This document shows positions 53,407-62,889 of a stretch of 64,000 nucleotides of DNA, in pieces. Where the stretch lies: positions 1-64,000 of the forward strand of contig CAYWSL010000004.1 in assembly GCA_964460665.1 (NCBI GenBank), written 5' to 3'. Both the position numbers and the translations under genes were made by a program. The stretch's first letter is position 1; the number at the start of each line of letters is the position of its first letter. The stretch is from K23-9 sp964460665 (GTDB taxonomy: Bacteria; Planctomycetota; Planctomycetia; Pirellulales; Pirellulaceae). The notes under the pieces are model-generated. The model was not told where the DNA came from. It was given only the letters and a program-made list of their open reading frames with translations, and did not search any database.

Positions 53407-54837
53407 CTACGAAACTTTCGCAGCCTCCTCGATTTCCCAGCCTTTGCGGTACTCGCGGCGAATGAACTCGTTGACAGCTGCAACATTCGGGCTCATCAGT
53501 TTCTTGGCATTCCATTCGATGCGCTGGCCTTCGCCAGCACGCATTGCTAGGTTTCCGACCAAGATGGTCTCGGTCAAACGCCCTGCGTAACCAAAGTTCG
53601 ACATCGTGCCCGGTTTGTACTCTCCCTTGCACGTCGCAACGAACTCCCACTTTTGACGCTGGTCGCCACCGCCTTTGAATGGAATGCGTGGCAACGATTG
53701 CTCGGGCAGTTCAAAATCGGCGTACGTGTCTTTGGGTAGCAGCGAGTATTTTGCGCCGTAATCGTTTTCCGAAAACAGCAAGCCTTTGCTACCGACAATT
53801 AATGCGCCGCTGTTCTTACGACCGCCTTCACGCTGCTCTTTCAGCTTCTGTTGGTAACGAGCAGGAAGTTGGCTTAGCAAGTCTTCGCGTGGGAGTTCGC
53901 CACCGTCGTACCAGTGGAACTTGCAAGCCGGCAAGCCTTCTCGCTCGGGGAATTCAAATACAAGCGCCGAGCTTTCTGGGAATGTTTCCCCTTCAAAGAT
54001 TCCAGGGTTCTTCGCAGCGGTCACAGCGACAGGGTCCCACAGCTTTAGCGCCATCACTGGCATGTTTGTGGTGTGGCATGCCATGTCGCCCAGAGCGCCG
54101 GTGCCGAAGTCGACCCATCCGCGCCAGTTAAAGCTGTGGTAAGCCCCTTTTTTGAAAGGTCGCATCGGGGCAGGGCCAATCCAAGCGTCCCAGTTTAGGC
54201 CTTCGGGAATCGGATCTTCGCCGGCCGGTCGTCCTTTGCCTTGTGGCCAAACTGGGCGGTTCGACCAAACGTGTACTTCGGCAACATCGCCGATCGCGCC
54301 GCTCTGGATGACTTCCACGGCTTCGCGTAGCCCGTTTTCGGATGTGCCTTGGTTGCCCATTTGAGTGACCACGCCAGTTTCTTCGGCGGTTTCACGCATT
54401 AGCCGCGCTTCGCCGATTGACCAGGTCAGTGGTTTTTGGCAATAGACATGCTTGCCCATTCGCATTGCTTTGACACCAGCGGCACAGTGGTTGTGGTCTG
54501 GTGTGCTGACGGTGACGATGTCGACTTTGTCGGCCAGCTGATCGAGCATCTCGCGATAGTCGCTAAAGCCTTTGGCGTCTTTGAATTCGCGTCCTTTCTT
54601 GACGAGTCGATCATTGTCAACATCGCAAAGGCCAACGATTTTGACGCCATGTTCGGCAATGTGACTGGTGTCGCTGCTGCCTTTTCCGCCAACGCCGATA
54701 CATGCTGCGCTCAAGCCTTGAAGCGCCGAGTCTTGCGCACAAAGGTTGCGGGTGGTGCTGGAGAAGTAGCCGGCACCCATCGCGCCCAGCGCGGCAGATT
54801 GGCCAATGAATTTGCGTCGAGAAGTTTTGCGTGTCAT
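53407..54837 (-). CDS. Tat-exported Gfo/Idh/MocA family oxidoreductase
   Basis: 476 residues. A twin-arginine leader (RKTSRRKFIGQSAALGAMGAGYFSS) precedes a Rossmann domain (AACIGVGGKGSSDTSHI; VSTPDHNHCAAGVKAMRMGKHVYCQKPL is the typical EKP-like substrate/NAD segment, here QKPL). The C-terminal alpha/beta domain carries GTGALGDMACHTTNM. The cofactor is NAD(P); export by Tat is usual for many planctomycete members. The substrate is unknown. Confidence 0.92.
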   Translation of the reverse strand: MTRKTSRRKFIGQSAALGAMGAGYFSSTTRNLCAQDSALQGLSAACIGVGGKGSSDTSHIAEHGVKIVGLCDVDNDRLVKKGREFKDAKGFSDYREMLDQLADKVDIVTVSTPDHNHCAAGVKAMRMGKHVYCQKPLTWSIGEARLMRETAEETGVVTQMGNQGTSENGLREAVEVIQSGAIGDVAEVHVWSNRPVWPQGKGRPAGEDPIPEGLNWDAWIGPAPMRPFKKGAYHSFNWRGWVDFGTGALGDMACHTTNMPVMALKLWDPVAVTAAKNPGIFEGETFPESSALVFEFPEREGLPACKFHWYDGGELPREDLLSQLPARYQQKLKEQREGGRKNSGALIVGSKGLLFSENDYGAKYSLLPKDTYADFELPEQSLPRIPFKGGGDQRQKWEFVATCKGEYKPGTMSNFGYAGRLTETILVGNLAMRAGEGQRIEWNAKKLMSPNVAAVNEFIRREYRKGWEIEEAAKVS

Positions 54838-55067
54838 TCAGTTCGTCCTCAGGTGGGGCAACAGTTGATGTTGGGAAAGGGAGGCATTTGTAGATGCGTT
54901 CGAAAATAGCAAGCAGCCACTGTCAAAACAACGATTCGACAGGCGTTGGGGCACATTTTCTGCGGAGCCGTTAATTCTTCGCAAATCGCTTGATTGCTTG
55001 TTTCATTTTCGCGGTTTACGCTATTCGATTGAAATCCGGTCAAACCAAAATTTCCCAGCACGGTGAT

Positions 55068-56402
55068 ATGAAGATCTTTTCCGCCAACTTGCGAACCACC
55101 AGTTCATTGCTTGCGATTTTGCTGATTTCGTGTCAGATCGGTTGTGACACATCCAGGCCGGGTAACGCAGCACCTGAAAACATGGCGACTGTTGCACCGG
55201 CTCGCCAGCTACCCGACCCCGACGACAATGTGGCCGTTACGGCGCTGGAAGACGCTGGCTACATCTTGAAAAAGAATCGTGATGGGGTGGTTGCGGACCT
55301 TTCGATTTCTAGCCCCACCGACATTTCGAAGTCATTTCAGTACTTGTCTGGTGTACCAAATGTTACTGTCGCCCGATTCACCGGCCCCGGTATGTCCGAC
55401 AAGGGGTTAGAGGCCGTCGCGTCGCTAACGAAATTGACACGATTGGATTTCAGCGAATCACGCATTACCGATACGACACTCGACACGGTCGCAAAACTGC
55501 CGGAGCTGCAAGTGTTGTTGCTGCGACGGGTTAGCGTTTCTGATGAGTCGCTAGGAAAACTGGCCGGATTGCAAAAGATACGCGCGATCGATCTTCGTAA
55601 TACGCACACCGGTGACGAAGGTGTTAAGCAGCTTGCCAAATTGAAGTCGTTGGCGGATTTGCAGCTAGAAAAGTCGGATGTGACTGATGAGTGTGCGCAG
55701 TATCTAGCGTCGATGCCACTGAAAGGACTGAATCTGAACTACTGCACGTCGATTAGCAACGACACGATGAAGGTGCTTGGCGGAATGACGACGCTGGAAA
55801 ATTTGCAGTTGGATCACACAAAGATCAACGACAAAGGTATGGCGCACTTGTCGAAGCTAACGCGACTGAAGCGGCTGCGAATTCGCGGAACCGATGTCAC
55901 GGGCGAAGGGCTAAAGCACATTGCCGGCGCAAAGAACTTGGCACGATTCGAATTGCGTGAGTCGTCGTTGGACGATCAGGGGCTGGAGATCATCTCGGCG
56001 CTGCCCAATGTGACGTTCCTGGATTTGGCCGAGTGCAAGTTGGTTTCACCTGAAGGTATCAAGAAAATCGGAAAGCTAAAAAAGCTAACCTACTTAGGGT
56101 TCTGGGAAACGAAACTAAACGACGATGCCATGTCGGCACTAGGCGATCTGACGAAACTGCAAGAACTGGATTTGAAGGCCACGTCCATCACCGATGCGTC
56201 GGCCGACACGATCACAAAGTTCACCGAGTTGAAGAAAGTTAACTTGGCTGGAACTCAGTTGACCGACGAAGGTTTCAAGAAAATCGCTGCGATGAAAAAT
56301 CTAAAGTGGATGAATGTCGCCAACACAGATATCAGCAGCGATTTGCTGGACGAACTGTTCGAGGATCGCGAAGACTTGGAAGTCAGTGAATCAGAAAATT
56401 GA
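55068..56402 (+). CDS. Leucine-rich-repeat lipoprotein
   Basis: 444 residues. Signal peptide with a lipobox near LLISC (Cys22; Cys26 is a second candidate). From about residue 110 there are about a dozen LRR units of 23-25 residues with LxxLxLxxTxITDxGLxxL pattern (LTRLDFSESRITDTTLDTVA, LENLQLDHTKINDKGMAHL). The ATG at 55068 was chosen since the codons upstream add no leader. Probably a protein-binding surface in the periplasm; ligand unknown. Confidence 0.88.
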   Translation: MKIFSANLRTTSSLLAILLISCQIGCDTSRPGNAAPENMATVAPARQLPDPDDNVAVTALEDAGYILKKNRDGVVADLSISSPTDISKSFQYLSGVPNVTVARFTGPGMSDKGLEAVASLTKLTRLDFSESRITDTTLDTVAKLPELQVLLLRRVSVSDESLGKLAGLQKIRAIDLRNTHTGDEGVKQLAKLKSLADLQLEKSDVTDECAQYLASMPLKGLNLNYCTSISNDTMKVLGGMTTLENLQLDHTKINDKGMAHLSKLTRLKRLRIRGTDVTGEGLKHIAGAKNLARFELRESSLDDQGLEIISALPNVTFLDLAECKLVSPEGIKKIGKLKKLTYLGFWETKLNDDAMSALGDLTKLQELDLKATSITDASADTITKFTELKKVNLAGTQLTDEGFKKIAAMKNLKWMNVANTDISSDLLDELFEDREDLEVSESEN

Positions 56403-56434
56403 TCCGCGTTTGACGGGAACGGCGAACCGGCTAG

Positions 56435-56926
56435 CTACTGCGATTTGCTCAGCAACACGACGACTCGAGCAGAGATCGCTTCGCCGCGACCGACTGGTCC
56501 GACCTTTTCGCCAGTCTTTGCTTTGATGCTGACTTGACCAACCGACGCATCAATCAGGCTGGCGATGACTTCACGCATGCGGTCGATGTGCGGAGCCATC
56601 TTTGGTTGCTGGGCCAAAATCACGCAGTCGATGTTGACGACGGCCATGTTGTTTTCGCGTACCAATTCCATGGCTTTGTTGACAAAGTCCTGGCTGTCGC
56701 GGTCGCGATTTTCTTCAGCGTTGTCTGGGAACAGTCGGCCGATGTCCCCGTGCGCGATCGCGCCAAGCAATGCGTCGGTGATCGCGTGCAGCAGGATATC
56801 GGCGTCGCTATGGCCGATCGCATGCACGCCGGCTTCGATGTCAATGCCGCCAATCCGAAGCGGCCCGCCTTCACCCAGGCGATGCGTGTCAAAACCGAGA
56901 CCGATGCGAATAGGGGGAATAGACAT
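56435..56926 (-). CDS. ispF: 2-C-methyl-D-erythritol 2,4-cyclodiphosphate synthase
   Basis: 163 residues, full length. Step 5 of the MEP isoprenoid pathway. Metal ligands Asp13-x-His15 (GFDTHRL) and the GHSDADILLHAITDALLGA block with the third His are present; the C-terminal KAKTGEKVGPVGRGE matches. The start is ATG at 56926 (MSIPPIRIGLGFDTH). Convergent with the LRR gene. Confidence 0.96.
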   Translation of the reverse strand: MSIPPIRIGLGFDTHRLGEGGPLRIGGIDIEAGVHAIGHSDADILLHAITDALLGAIAHGDIGRLFPDNAEENRDRDSQDFVNKAMELVRENNMAVVNIDCVILAQQPKMAPHIDRMREVIASLIDASVGQVSIKAKTGEKVGPVGRGEAISARVVVLLSKSQ

Positions 56927-57052
56927 AAGCGATGTTTCTTGCGCCAGGATTTTTGGCAAACAGTATTCCTGGCAAAAATGATGTGACCTACTGGAGTACT
57001 TGAATCGTACCTATAGTATCGCCTTACGTCACTGACCAAGGCACCCGTCGCT

Positions 57053-58057
57053 ATGTCGATCATCCAAGTTCGCGATCTGACCAAGTCTTATCGCGTTTAC
57101 AAAAAACGCGAAGGATTGGGCGATAGTATTCGCGGTTTGTTCCATCGCGAGTACAGCGAAGTTCAGGCTGTTCGTGGTATCGACCTGGATGTGCAGCAAG
57201 GTGAATTTGTGGCTTTTCTAGGCCCCAATGGTGCAGGAAAGACGACGACGCTGAAATTACTAAGCGGCGTGATCAATCCCACCAGCGGCACGGCCGAAGT
57301 CATGGGCTATGTGCCTTGGGAACGAAAGAACGAATATCGTCGTCGATTCGCGCTGGTGATGGGGCAAAAGAACCAACTGTGGTGGGACTTACCGGCTCAG
57401 GAATCGTATCGCCTGCAACAGCAAATCTACGGCGTTCCGAAAGAACAATTTGACGCCACGTTGAATGAGCTGACGGACCTGTTGGATGTCGATCGTCTGC
57501 TTAGTCAGCCCGTGCGTGAGTTGTCGCTTGGCGAACGCATGAAGATGGAATTGATCGCGGCGATGTTGCACAGTCCAGATGTTCTGTTCTTGGACGAACC
57601 GACGATTGGTTTGGACGTGATCGCCCAGCACAATATTCAGCAGTTCTTGCGGTACTACCAAGAGAAACGCAAGATCACGATTTTGTTGACCAGCCACTAC
57701 ATGAAAGATGTTGCGGCGCTGTGCAAGCGAGTCGTCATCATCGCTCGCGGCCAGATTCAATACGACGGTTCACTGTCGGGAATCGTCGATCAGTTTTCTG
57801 GTGACAAGATTGTGACACTGCAGTTGGCCGAAGGCCACAAACCGTCCTTGGTGGATCACGGTGTTGTTTTAGATGAGAATTGGCCCAAGGTTCGTATTCG
57901 CGTTCCGCGTGCGGATGTTCCCAAAGTGCTAACCCAAACGCTTCGCGATCATCCGATCGAAGATGTCGTGGTGGAAGATCCACCGCTGGAAGACGTGATT
58001 GCCGAACTGTTTCGCGAATCAACCGAATCAACCGAATCGGCAGACGTTGGTGTTTAA
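57053..58057 (+). CDS. ABC-2-type transporter ATP-binding protein
   Basis: 334 residues. Walker A GPNGAGKT (near 62), Q-loop VMGQKNQLWWDLP, signature LSLGERMKMELIAAML, Walker B VLFLDEPTIGLD and the switch His in LTSHYMKD. It looks like the ATPase of ABC-2 exporters (polysaccharide or drug efflux type), with a C-terminal ~80-residue extension (VTLQLAEGHKPSLV...). No permease gene is found on either side. Confidence 0.9.
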   Translation: MSIIQVRDLTKSYRVYKKREGLGDSIRGLFHREYSEVQAVRGIDLDVQQGEFVAFLGPNGAGKTTTLKLLSGVINPTSGTAEVMGYVPWERKNEYRRRFALVMGQKNQLWWDLPAQESYRLQQQIYGVPKEQFDATLNELTDLLDVDRLLSQPVRELSLGERMKMELIAAMLHSPDVLFLDEPTIGLDVIAQHNIQQFLRYYQEKRKITILLTSHYMKDVAALCKRVVIIARGQIQYDGSLSGIVDQFSGDKIVTLQLAEGHKPSLVDHGVVLDENWPKVRIRVPRADVPKVLTQTLRDHPIEDVVVEDPPLEDVIAELFRESTESTESADVGV

Positions 58058-58397
58058 CAACACTGGTAGCGCAGGTCGTCAGGAACGTCGTCTGGACGTC
58101 GTCTGGACTTTCAGCGAGCATGCCAGTGACTGGATGAAACATTGGAAAGCCACCGCGATCCGGCGGACTTTCTGTTGATTACTTGCTAGTCATTTTTGGC
58201 GCTTTTGGCGCTTCGGCAGGCAAATTGCGCAAGAAAACCAAACAGTGATCCTTGATCCCCTGTAAAGTCGCATTCGAGGCCGATTTAAGCTCTGGCATTG
58301 TCTCGGCTGTTAGCCGACAATATTGTTCCATTTAATTGTGTGAACCACTTTTACGTTCTGGGCGACTACCGATCATTCACTTGCACATGTAGATCCC
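58058..58397. other. Intergenic region before the DUF1559 gene
   Basis: About 340 bp. Contains short local repeats (CGTCGTCTGGA near 58090, TTTTGGCGC near 58194) and presumably the DUF1559 promoter. No permease remnant or RNA gene was recognised. Confidence 0.4.
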
Positions 58398-59372
58398 ATG
58401 GTTATTCAGCTTTTACCAAGCGACCAGCAGAGTCCTAAGGTTTCGCCGAAGCCTCGACACGGCTTTACCTTGGTCGAACTACTTGTGGTGATCGCGATCA
58501 TTGGCATTTTGATCGGGCTGTTGATGCCTGGCGTTCAGGCGGCTCGCGAAGCCGCGCGGAACATGCAATGCAAAAACAACTTGCACCAGTTGGGCTTGGC
58601 ACTGCACATGTACCACCAGACTCACCGCGGCTTGCCTGGCGGCGGTAATCGGCACAATTGGACGATGCGGATTTTGCCGAACATCGAACAGAGTAGCTTG
58701 TACAACGATTGCGATTTCAACTACGCGTGGAATCATCCCGTCAACGAGGATGTCATTAACAAGAAGTTGGCAGTGATGAGTTGCCCGTCCTCACGTCTTT
58801 CGTCATCTGACTGGGTTCACTTGTCTGGCGGGCGCACTGCGGGGCCTTCCGATTACGCTCCGACGACTTGGGTTTCGCGAGGATTGGTAAACGCCGGGCT
58901 GATCCGACCGAGAATCAGTTTAGAAGGGATGCTTTCTAGATCAAACAGTGAAATCAAACAAAAATTCAGTCATGTGTTGGATGGGCTTTCTAACACGGTC
59001 ATGCTGGCCGAGGACACGACGCGTCCACAATTTTGGACGGGGCGTAAGCGAGGGCCAGATAATCTGCCATCAACTGGCGGCAACTTTGGTGTCACCGCTG
59101 GAGTGGTTCGTGGTGCCGCCTGGGCGGATCCTGTGAACAGCATTCCCTTGCATGGGTTCACTCTGGATGGCTTGCAGGCACCAGGCCCATGCGCCGTCAA
59201 CTGTACGAACAATAACGAGATGTTCTCGCTACACATGGCCGATGGGGTCAACGTGGTTTTGGCCGATGGTGCGGTGCGATTCCTAGCTGCTACGATCGAC
59301 ATCGATGTCGTCGCGTCGTTGATTACGGTGCACGGTGAAGAAATCCTAAATATGGAAGAGATCACTCCCTGA
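58398..59372 (+). CDS. DUF1559 prepilin-type protein
   Basis: 324 residues. A prepilin-type N-methylation site RHGFTLVELLVVIAIIGIL (about 24-42) is followed by QAAREAARNMQCKNNLHQLG, the DUF1559 signature, and the C-terminal block NVVLADGAVRFLAATID, where family proteins end in the H-x-G/FADGSVRF motif. Such pseudopilin-like proteins are hugely expanded in Planctomycetota; the function is unclear. Confidence 0.95.
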   Translation: MVIQLLPSDQQSPKVSPKPRHGFTLVELLVVIAIIGILIGLLMPGVQAAREAARNMQCKNNLHQLGLALHMYHQTHRGLPGGGNRHNWTMRILPNIEQSSLYNDCDFNYAWNHPVNEDVINKKLAVMSCPSSRLSSSDWVHLSGGRTAGPSDYAPTTWVSRGLVNAGLIRPRISLEGMLSRSNSEIKQKFSHVLDGLSNTVMLAEDTTRPQFWTGRKRGPDNLPSTGGNFGVTAGVVRGAAWADPVNSIPLHGFTLDGLQAPGPCAVNCTNNNEMFSLHMADGVNVVLADGAVRFLAATIDIDVVASLITVHGEEILNMEEITP

Positions 59373-59486
59373 TCTCGCTTCAGTCAGTGTGTAGCGTGGC
59401 GATTTTTCGACCGCTCGCCCATGTTACGCCTTGTAGATAAACTCACGATCTTTCCATCCAAATCGTGCCTTTCATCTGCTGTTTTC

Positions 59487-61295
59487 ATGCCACTTATCTC
59501 AATCGACAACCTGAGCATTGGGTTTCGAGGCCCGTCACTTTTGGATGGCGTTTCAGCCAATATCGACGCGGGTCAAAAAATTGGTTTGCTTGGACGCAAC
59601 GGGGCCGGCAAAACCACGTTGCTGCGGATGCTTACCGGCGACGTCCAGCCCGATGGTGGGAAAATCATTACCACACCGGGCACTACCATTTCTCGGCTGA
59701 CCCAAGATGTTCCCAGCGACCTGACCGGTTCGATCAAGTCCATCGTGCTGGCTGGTCAGAACCAAGAAGTCGATGTGGAGGATCAGTGGCAAGTCGAACA
59801 TGCCGTTGACTCGACTCTTTCGCGAATGGAGTTGAATCCCGATCAGGCGTTCGAGTCATTATCCAGTGGCATGAAACGTCGCGTCCTGCTTGCGCAAGCG
59901 ATCGCGTCGGACCCCGACATTCTGCTGTTGGACGAGCCGACCAACCACTTGGACATTCCGGCCATTCTTTGGCTAGAGGATTTTCTAACTCGCTGGCGAC
60001 AAACGCTGATCTTCATTACGCACGATCGGTCGTTTTTGCAAAAGCTGTCGACGCGAATATGGGAAATCGATCGTGGCAAGTTGTTTGATTGGTCCTGTGA
60101 CTACGAAACATTCTTAAAGCGAAAAGAACAAGCCATCGCGGCCGAAGAAAAGCAGAATGCTCTGTTTGACAAAAAGCTGGCGGAAGAAGAAGTTTGGATT
60201 CGCCAGGGAATCAAGGCGCGGCGAACACGCAATGAAGGCCGCGTGCGCGCCCTAAAAGCAATGCGTGAACAACGTAGCGAACGTCGCACCAGCGAAGGCA
60301 AAGCCAAACTGAATCTGCAAGACGCCGCACGCAGCGGTGCACTGGTTGCGGAAGTCAAGGACGTTTCGTTCGCGTACGGTGACTTGCCTATCGTGACCGA
60401 TTTTTCGACCACACTGATGCGCGGCGACAAGGTTGGGATCATGGGCCGCAATGGCGCGGGCAAGACAACGTTACTGAAATTACTGCTGGGCGAACTGGAG
60501 CCGCAGTCGGGTACAGTTCGCACCGGAACCAATTTGCAAATCGCGTACTTTGATCAATTGCGTGATACCTTGGATCCGAACAAGACCGTTCAAGAAAACG
60601 TTGGCGATGGCGCCGATAAGTTGCAGATCGGGGACAAGACCAAACACGTGTTGGGTTACTTGCAAGACTTCTTGTTCACGCCAGAACGCGCGCGTACCGA
60701 AGTGCGATTCCTTTCCGGTGGTGAACGCAACCGAGCATTGTTGGCGAAGTTAATGACTCAACCAGCCAATGTGATTGTTTTGGACGAACCAACCAACGAC
60801 CTGGATTCCGAAACACTTGAACTGCTAGAAGAACAATTAGTACAGTTCGGTGGGACGTTGCTGATGGTCAGTCACGACCGAACGTTCTTGAACAATGTCG
60901 TCACCAGCACGATCGTGTTCGAGGAAGATGGGGCGAACGAATACGTCGGTGGCTACGACGCTTGGCAAGCAATCGCTCAGCGACGCCAGAAAGAATCAAA
61001 GGGCAAGTCTGAAGTCAAACCCAAGGCGTCGAAGGAAAAGTCATCCGACTCGCCATCACCTGCAGCCAAGCCAGCCGGAAAGAAGCTGTCGTTCAATGAG
61101 CAGCAAGAGCTGAAGAAGTTGCCCGGCAAGATCGAGGGCTACGAGAAGAGCATCGCGAAGCTGCACGAAGCCATGGCCGAGCCCGGCTATTATCAGTTAG
61201 GTGGCGACAAGATCGCCGAGGACGCAGCATCGCTGAAAGAGCTGGAAAGCAACCTAGCAGCCGCGTTTGAACGCTGGGAGCAGCTAGAAGGCTAA
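59487..61295 (+). CDS. ABC-F family ATPase (Uup-like)
   Basis: 602 residues with two ABC domains and no membrane segment. First Walker A GRNGAGKTT (near 37), first Walker B DILLLDEPTNHLD; second GRNGAGKTT, signature LSGGERNRALLAKL and NVIVLDEPTNDLD. The linker and the C-terminal Lys-rich coiled coil (about 520-602) place it with Uup. ABC-F proteins act at the ribosome or on nucleic acid rather than in transport. The start is ATG at 59487. Confidence 0.94.
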   Translation: MPLISIDNLSIGFRGPSLLDGVSANIDAGQKIGLLGRNGAGKTTLLRMLTGDVQPDGGKIITTPGTTISRLTQDVPSDLTGSIKSIVLAGQNQEVDVEDQWQVEHAVDSTLSRMELNPDQAFESLSSGMKRRVLLAQAIASDPDILLLDEPTNHLDIPAILWLEDFLTRWRQTLIFITHDRSFLQKLSTRIWEIDRGKLFDWSCDYETFLKRKEQAIAAEEKQNALFDKKLAEEEVWIRQGIKARRTRNEGRVRALKAMREQRSERRTSEGKAKLNLQDAARSGALVAEVKDVSFAYGDLPIVTDFSTTLMRGDKVGIMGRNGAGKTTLLKLLLGELEPQSGTVRTGTNLQIAYFDQLRDTLDPNKTVQENVGDGADKLQIGDKTKHVLGYLQDFLFTPERARTEVRFLSGGERNRALLAKLMTQPANVIVLDEPTNDLDSETLELLEEQLVQFGGTLLMVSHDRTFLNNVVTSTIVFEEDGANEYVGGYDAWQAIAQRRQKESKGKSEVKPKASKEKSSDSPSPAAKPAGKKLSFNEQQELKKLPGKIEGYEKSIAKLHEAMAEPGYYQLGGDKIAEDAASLKELESNLAAAFERWEQLEG

Positions 61296-61437
61296 GTTGT
61301 CGCTAGTCACTTTGCGCGAATCCAGAAAGACTTTCCTGCATTTGCCAAGCTTTCGTTGTGACCAGCGAATCGCATTGGTGTGGCACACAAGTGTTGGAAG
61401 TGCCCAGCAAAATTTACGCTCCTTCACAGAGACAATC

Positions 61438-62580
61438 ATGCGAAGCAAGAACACACGGTCGGTTTGGAAACACTTGTTGGCGACCACAGTTGTCGCCATG
61501 ACCTTTGCCCCAGCCTGTGAAGCGCAGCAGCGGGGGAAATTGGCAGAAGCGTTGCTGGAGCGAATGGACACAGACGGAGATGGGCGTTTATCGGCGCAAG
61601 AATGGTCGAAGGTGCGCAACCGAAACCGTCGCGGCCCGGAGGTGGATACGGCCGTTCCAGATCAGCTGAAGTCGCTTTACAAAGCACAATCTGGTCCGCA
61701 TCAAATTGGGTCCATTAGTTCGCTGAAGCTAAGTCCTTCGCATCGTGAAGATGGACTTCCGATTCGTATTACGTATCCAAAATCGACTGGCAAGTTTCCG
61801 GTGATCGTGTTTGCGCACGGCGCGTACGGCAGCAAAGATGGCTACGATCCGATTGTTCAGCACTGGGCTCAGCATGGCTACGTCGTGATCCAAGGAACGC
61901 ATCCGGATTCGTTGTCGTTGCTTTCGGCGAAAGAGCAACTGCGCGTGGTCACATCCTTGAATCCGTTTCGCGCCATGCCAATCGAAAAGCACTGGAAGAC
62001 GCGTGCGCAAGATGTCGCTGCCATTTTGGATTCGCTTTCTGAATTGGCGCCCATGCACGCACCGCTGCGAGGCAAGATGAACTTAGACCAAGTAGGTATG
62101 GGTGGGCATTCCTTCGGAGGCCAAACGACGCAAGTGATCGGCGGACTAAATCTGGGAGTTGATTTGAAGCATGACAAGCCGCGCGCCTTGCTACTGCTAA
62201 GCCCACCAGGGCCGAACGCGCTAGTGCGAGCGAGTGCATATGCCGAAATGAAGCGACCCGTAATGACCGTCACCGGTTCCAAGGATAACATGGACCTTCG
62301 CAATCAGACTTATAAAGACCGTCTGAAGACCCACGAAAATATTCCCAGCTCCGACAAGCTTTTGTTGTTCATGGACGATGCCGAGCACAACTTGGGCGGA
62401 GTCTCCGGGACGGTTGGCCGAATGAGTGGCGGCGGCGCCAATACAACGCATCTAACGTGTGTGAAAAGTGCCACAACCGCATTCTGGGATCATCACTTGA
62501 AGTCCAGCCGCGAGGCGAAAGCATTCTTGAAGTCCGGCGCAATCAACAAGCAAACCGACGGCAAAGCTGAACTCCGGTAG
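61438..62580 (+). CDS. Secreted EF-hand/alpha-beta hydrolase protein
   Basis: 380 residues from ATG at 61438. Signal peptide (VWKHLLATTVVAMTFAPACEA), then an EF-hand loop DTDGDGRLSAQE (near 42-53), then an alpha/beta hydrolase with nucleophile elbow GMGGHSFGGQ (Ser intact) and a probable late His in DDAEHNLGG. It is close to the dienelactone-hydrolase/platelet-activating-factor acetylhydrolase-like group. Substrate unknown; an ester or lactone is likely. Confidence 0.85.
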   Translation: MRSKNTRSVWKHLLATTVVAMTFAPACEAQQRGKLAEALLERMDTDGDGRLSAQEWSKVRNRNRRGPEVDTAVPDQLKSLYKAQSGPHQIGSISSLKLSPSHREDGLPIRITYPKSTGKFPVIVFAHGAYGSKDGYDPIVQHWAQHGYVVIQGTHPDSLSLLSAKEQLRVVTSLNPFRAMPIEKHWKTRAQDVAAILDSLSELAPMHAPLRGKMNLDQVGMGGHSFGGQTTQVIGGLNLGVDLKHDKPRALLLLSPPGPNALVRASAYAEMKRPVMTVTGSKDNMDLRNQTYKDRLKTHENIPSSDKLLLFMDDAEHNLGGVSGTVGRMSGGGANTTHLTCVKSATTAFWDHHLKSSREAKAFLKSGAINKQTDGKAELR

Positions 62581-62889
62581 GTACGTAGGCCGGTCGTCTT
62601 ACAAACGCCGAACGTGTCTAACAACAAAGCCCAAGGTAAGGCATAGCGGGTCTTGGCGAGCATGCCCACCCTGGGAACCGGATCCCCAAATTCTCTTGCG
62701 ATGCAGTACCGGGGCGTGCCGATCCCGGTGTGACCGTATCGCGCTGACGCTCGAATCGGTGACCCGGGCTTATGCTGTTGAACACCTTTGGCGTTTGAGA
62801 ATGTCGCGGCATGAATGGCTTTTTCCGCCGTTTTGTCATTCTGGTAGAATAGGGTTCCCACCTATTACCTCCGCCCAGCACGACTTCAG
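62581..62889. other. Intergenic region before the cytochrome gene
   Basis: About 310 bp. It contains GC-rich inverted segments (for example ACCGGGGCGTGCCGATCCCGGT near 62707) but no tRNA-like cloverleaf or recognisable RNA. The promoter for the next gene must lie here. Confidence 0.4.
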
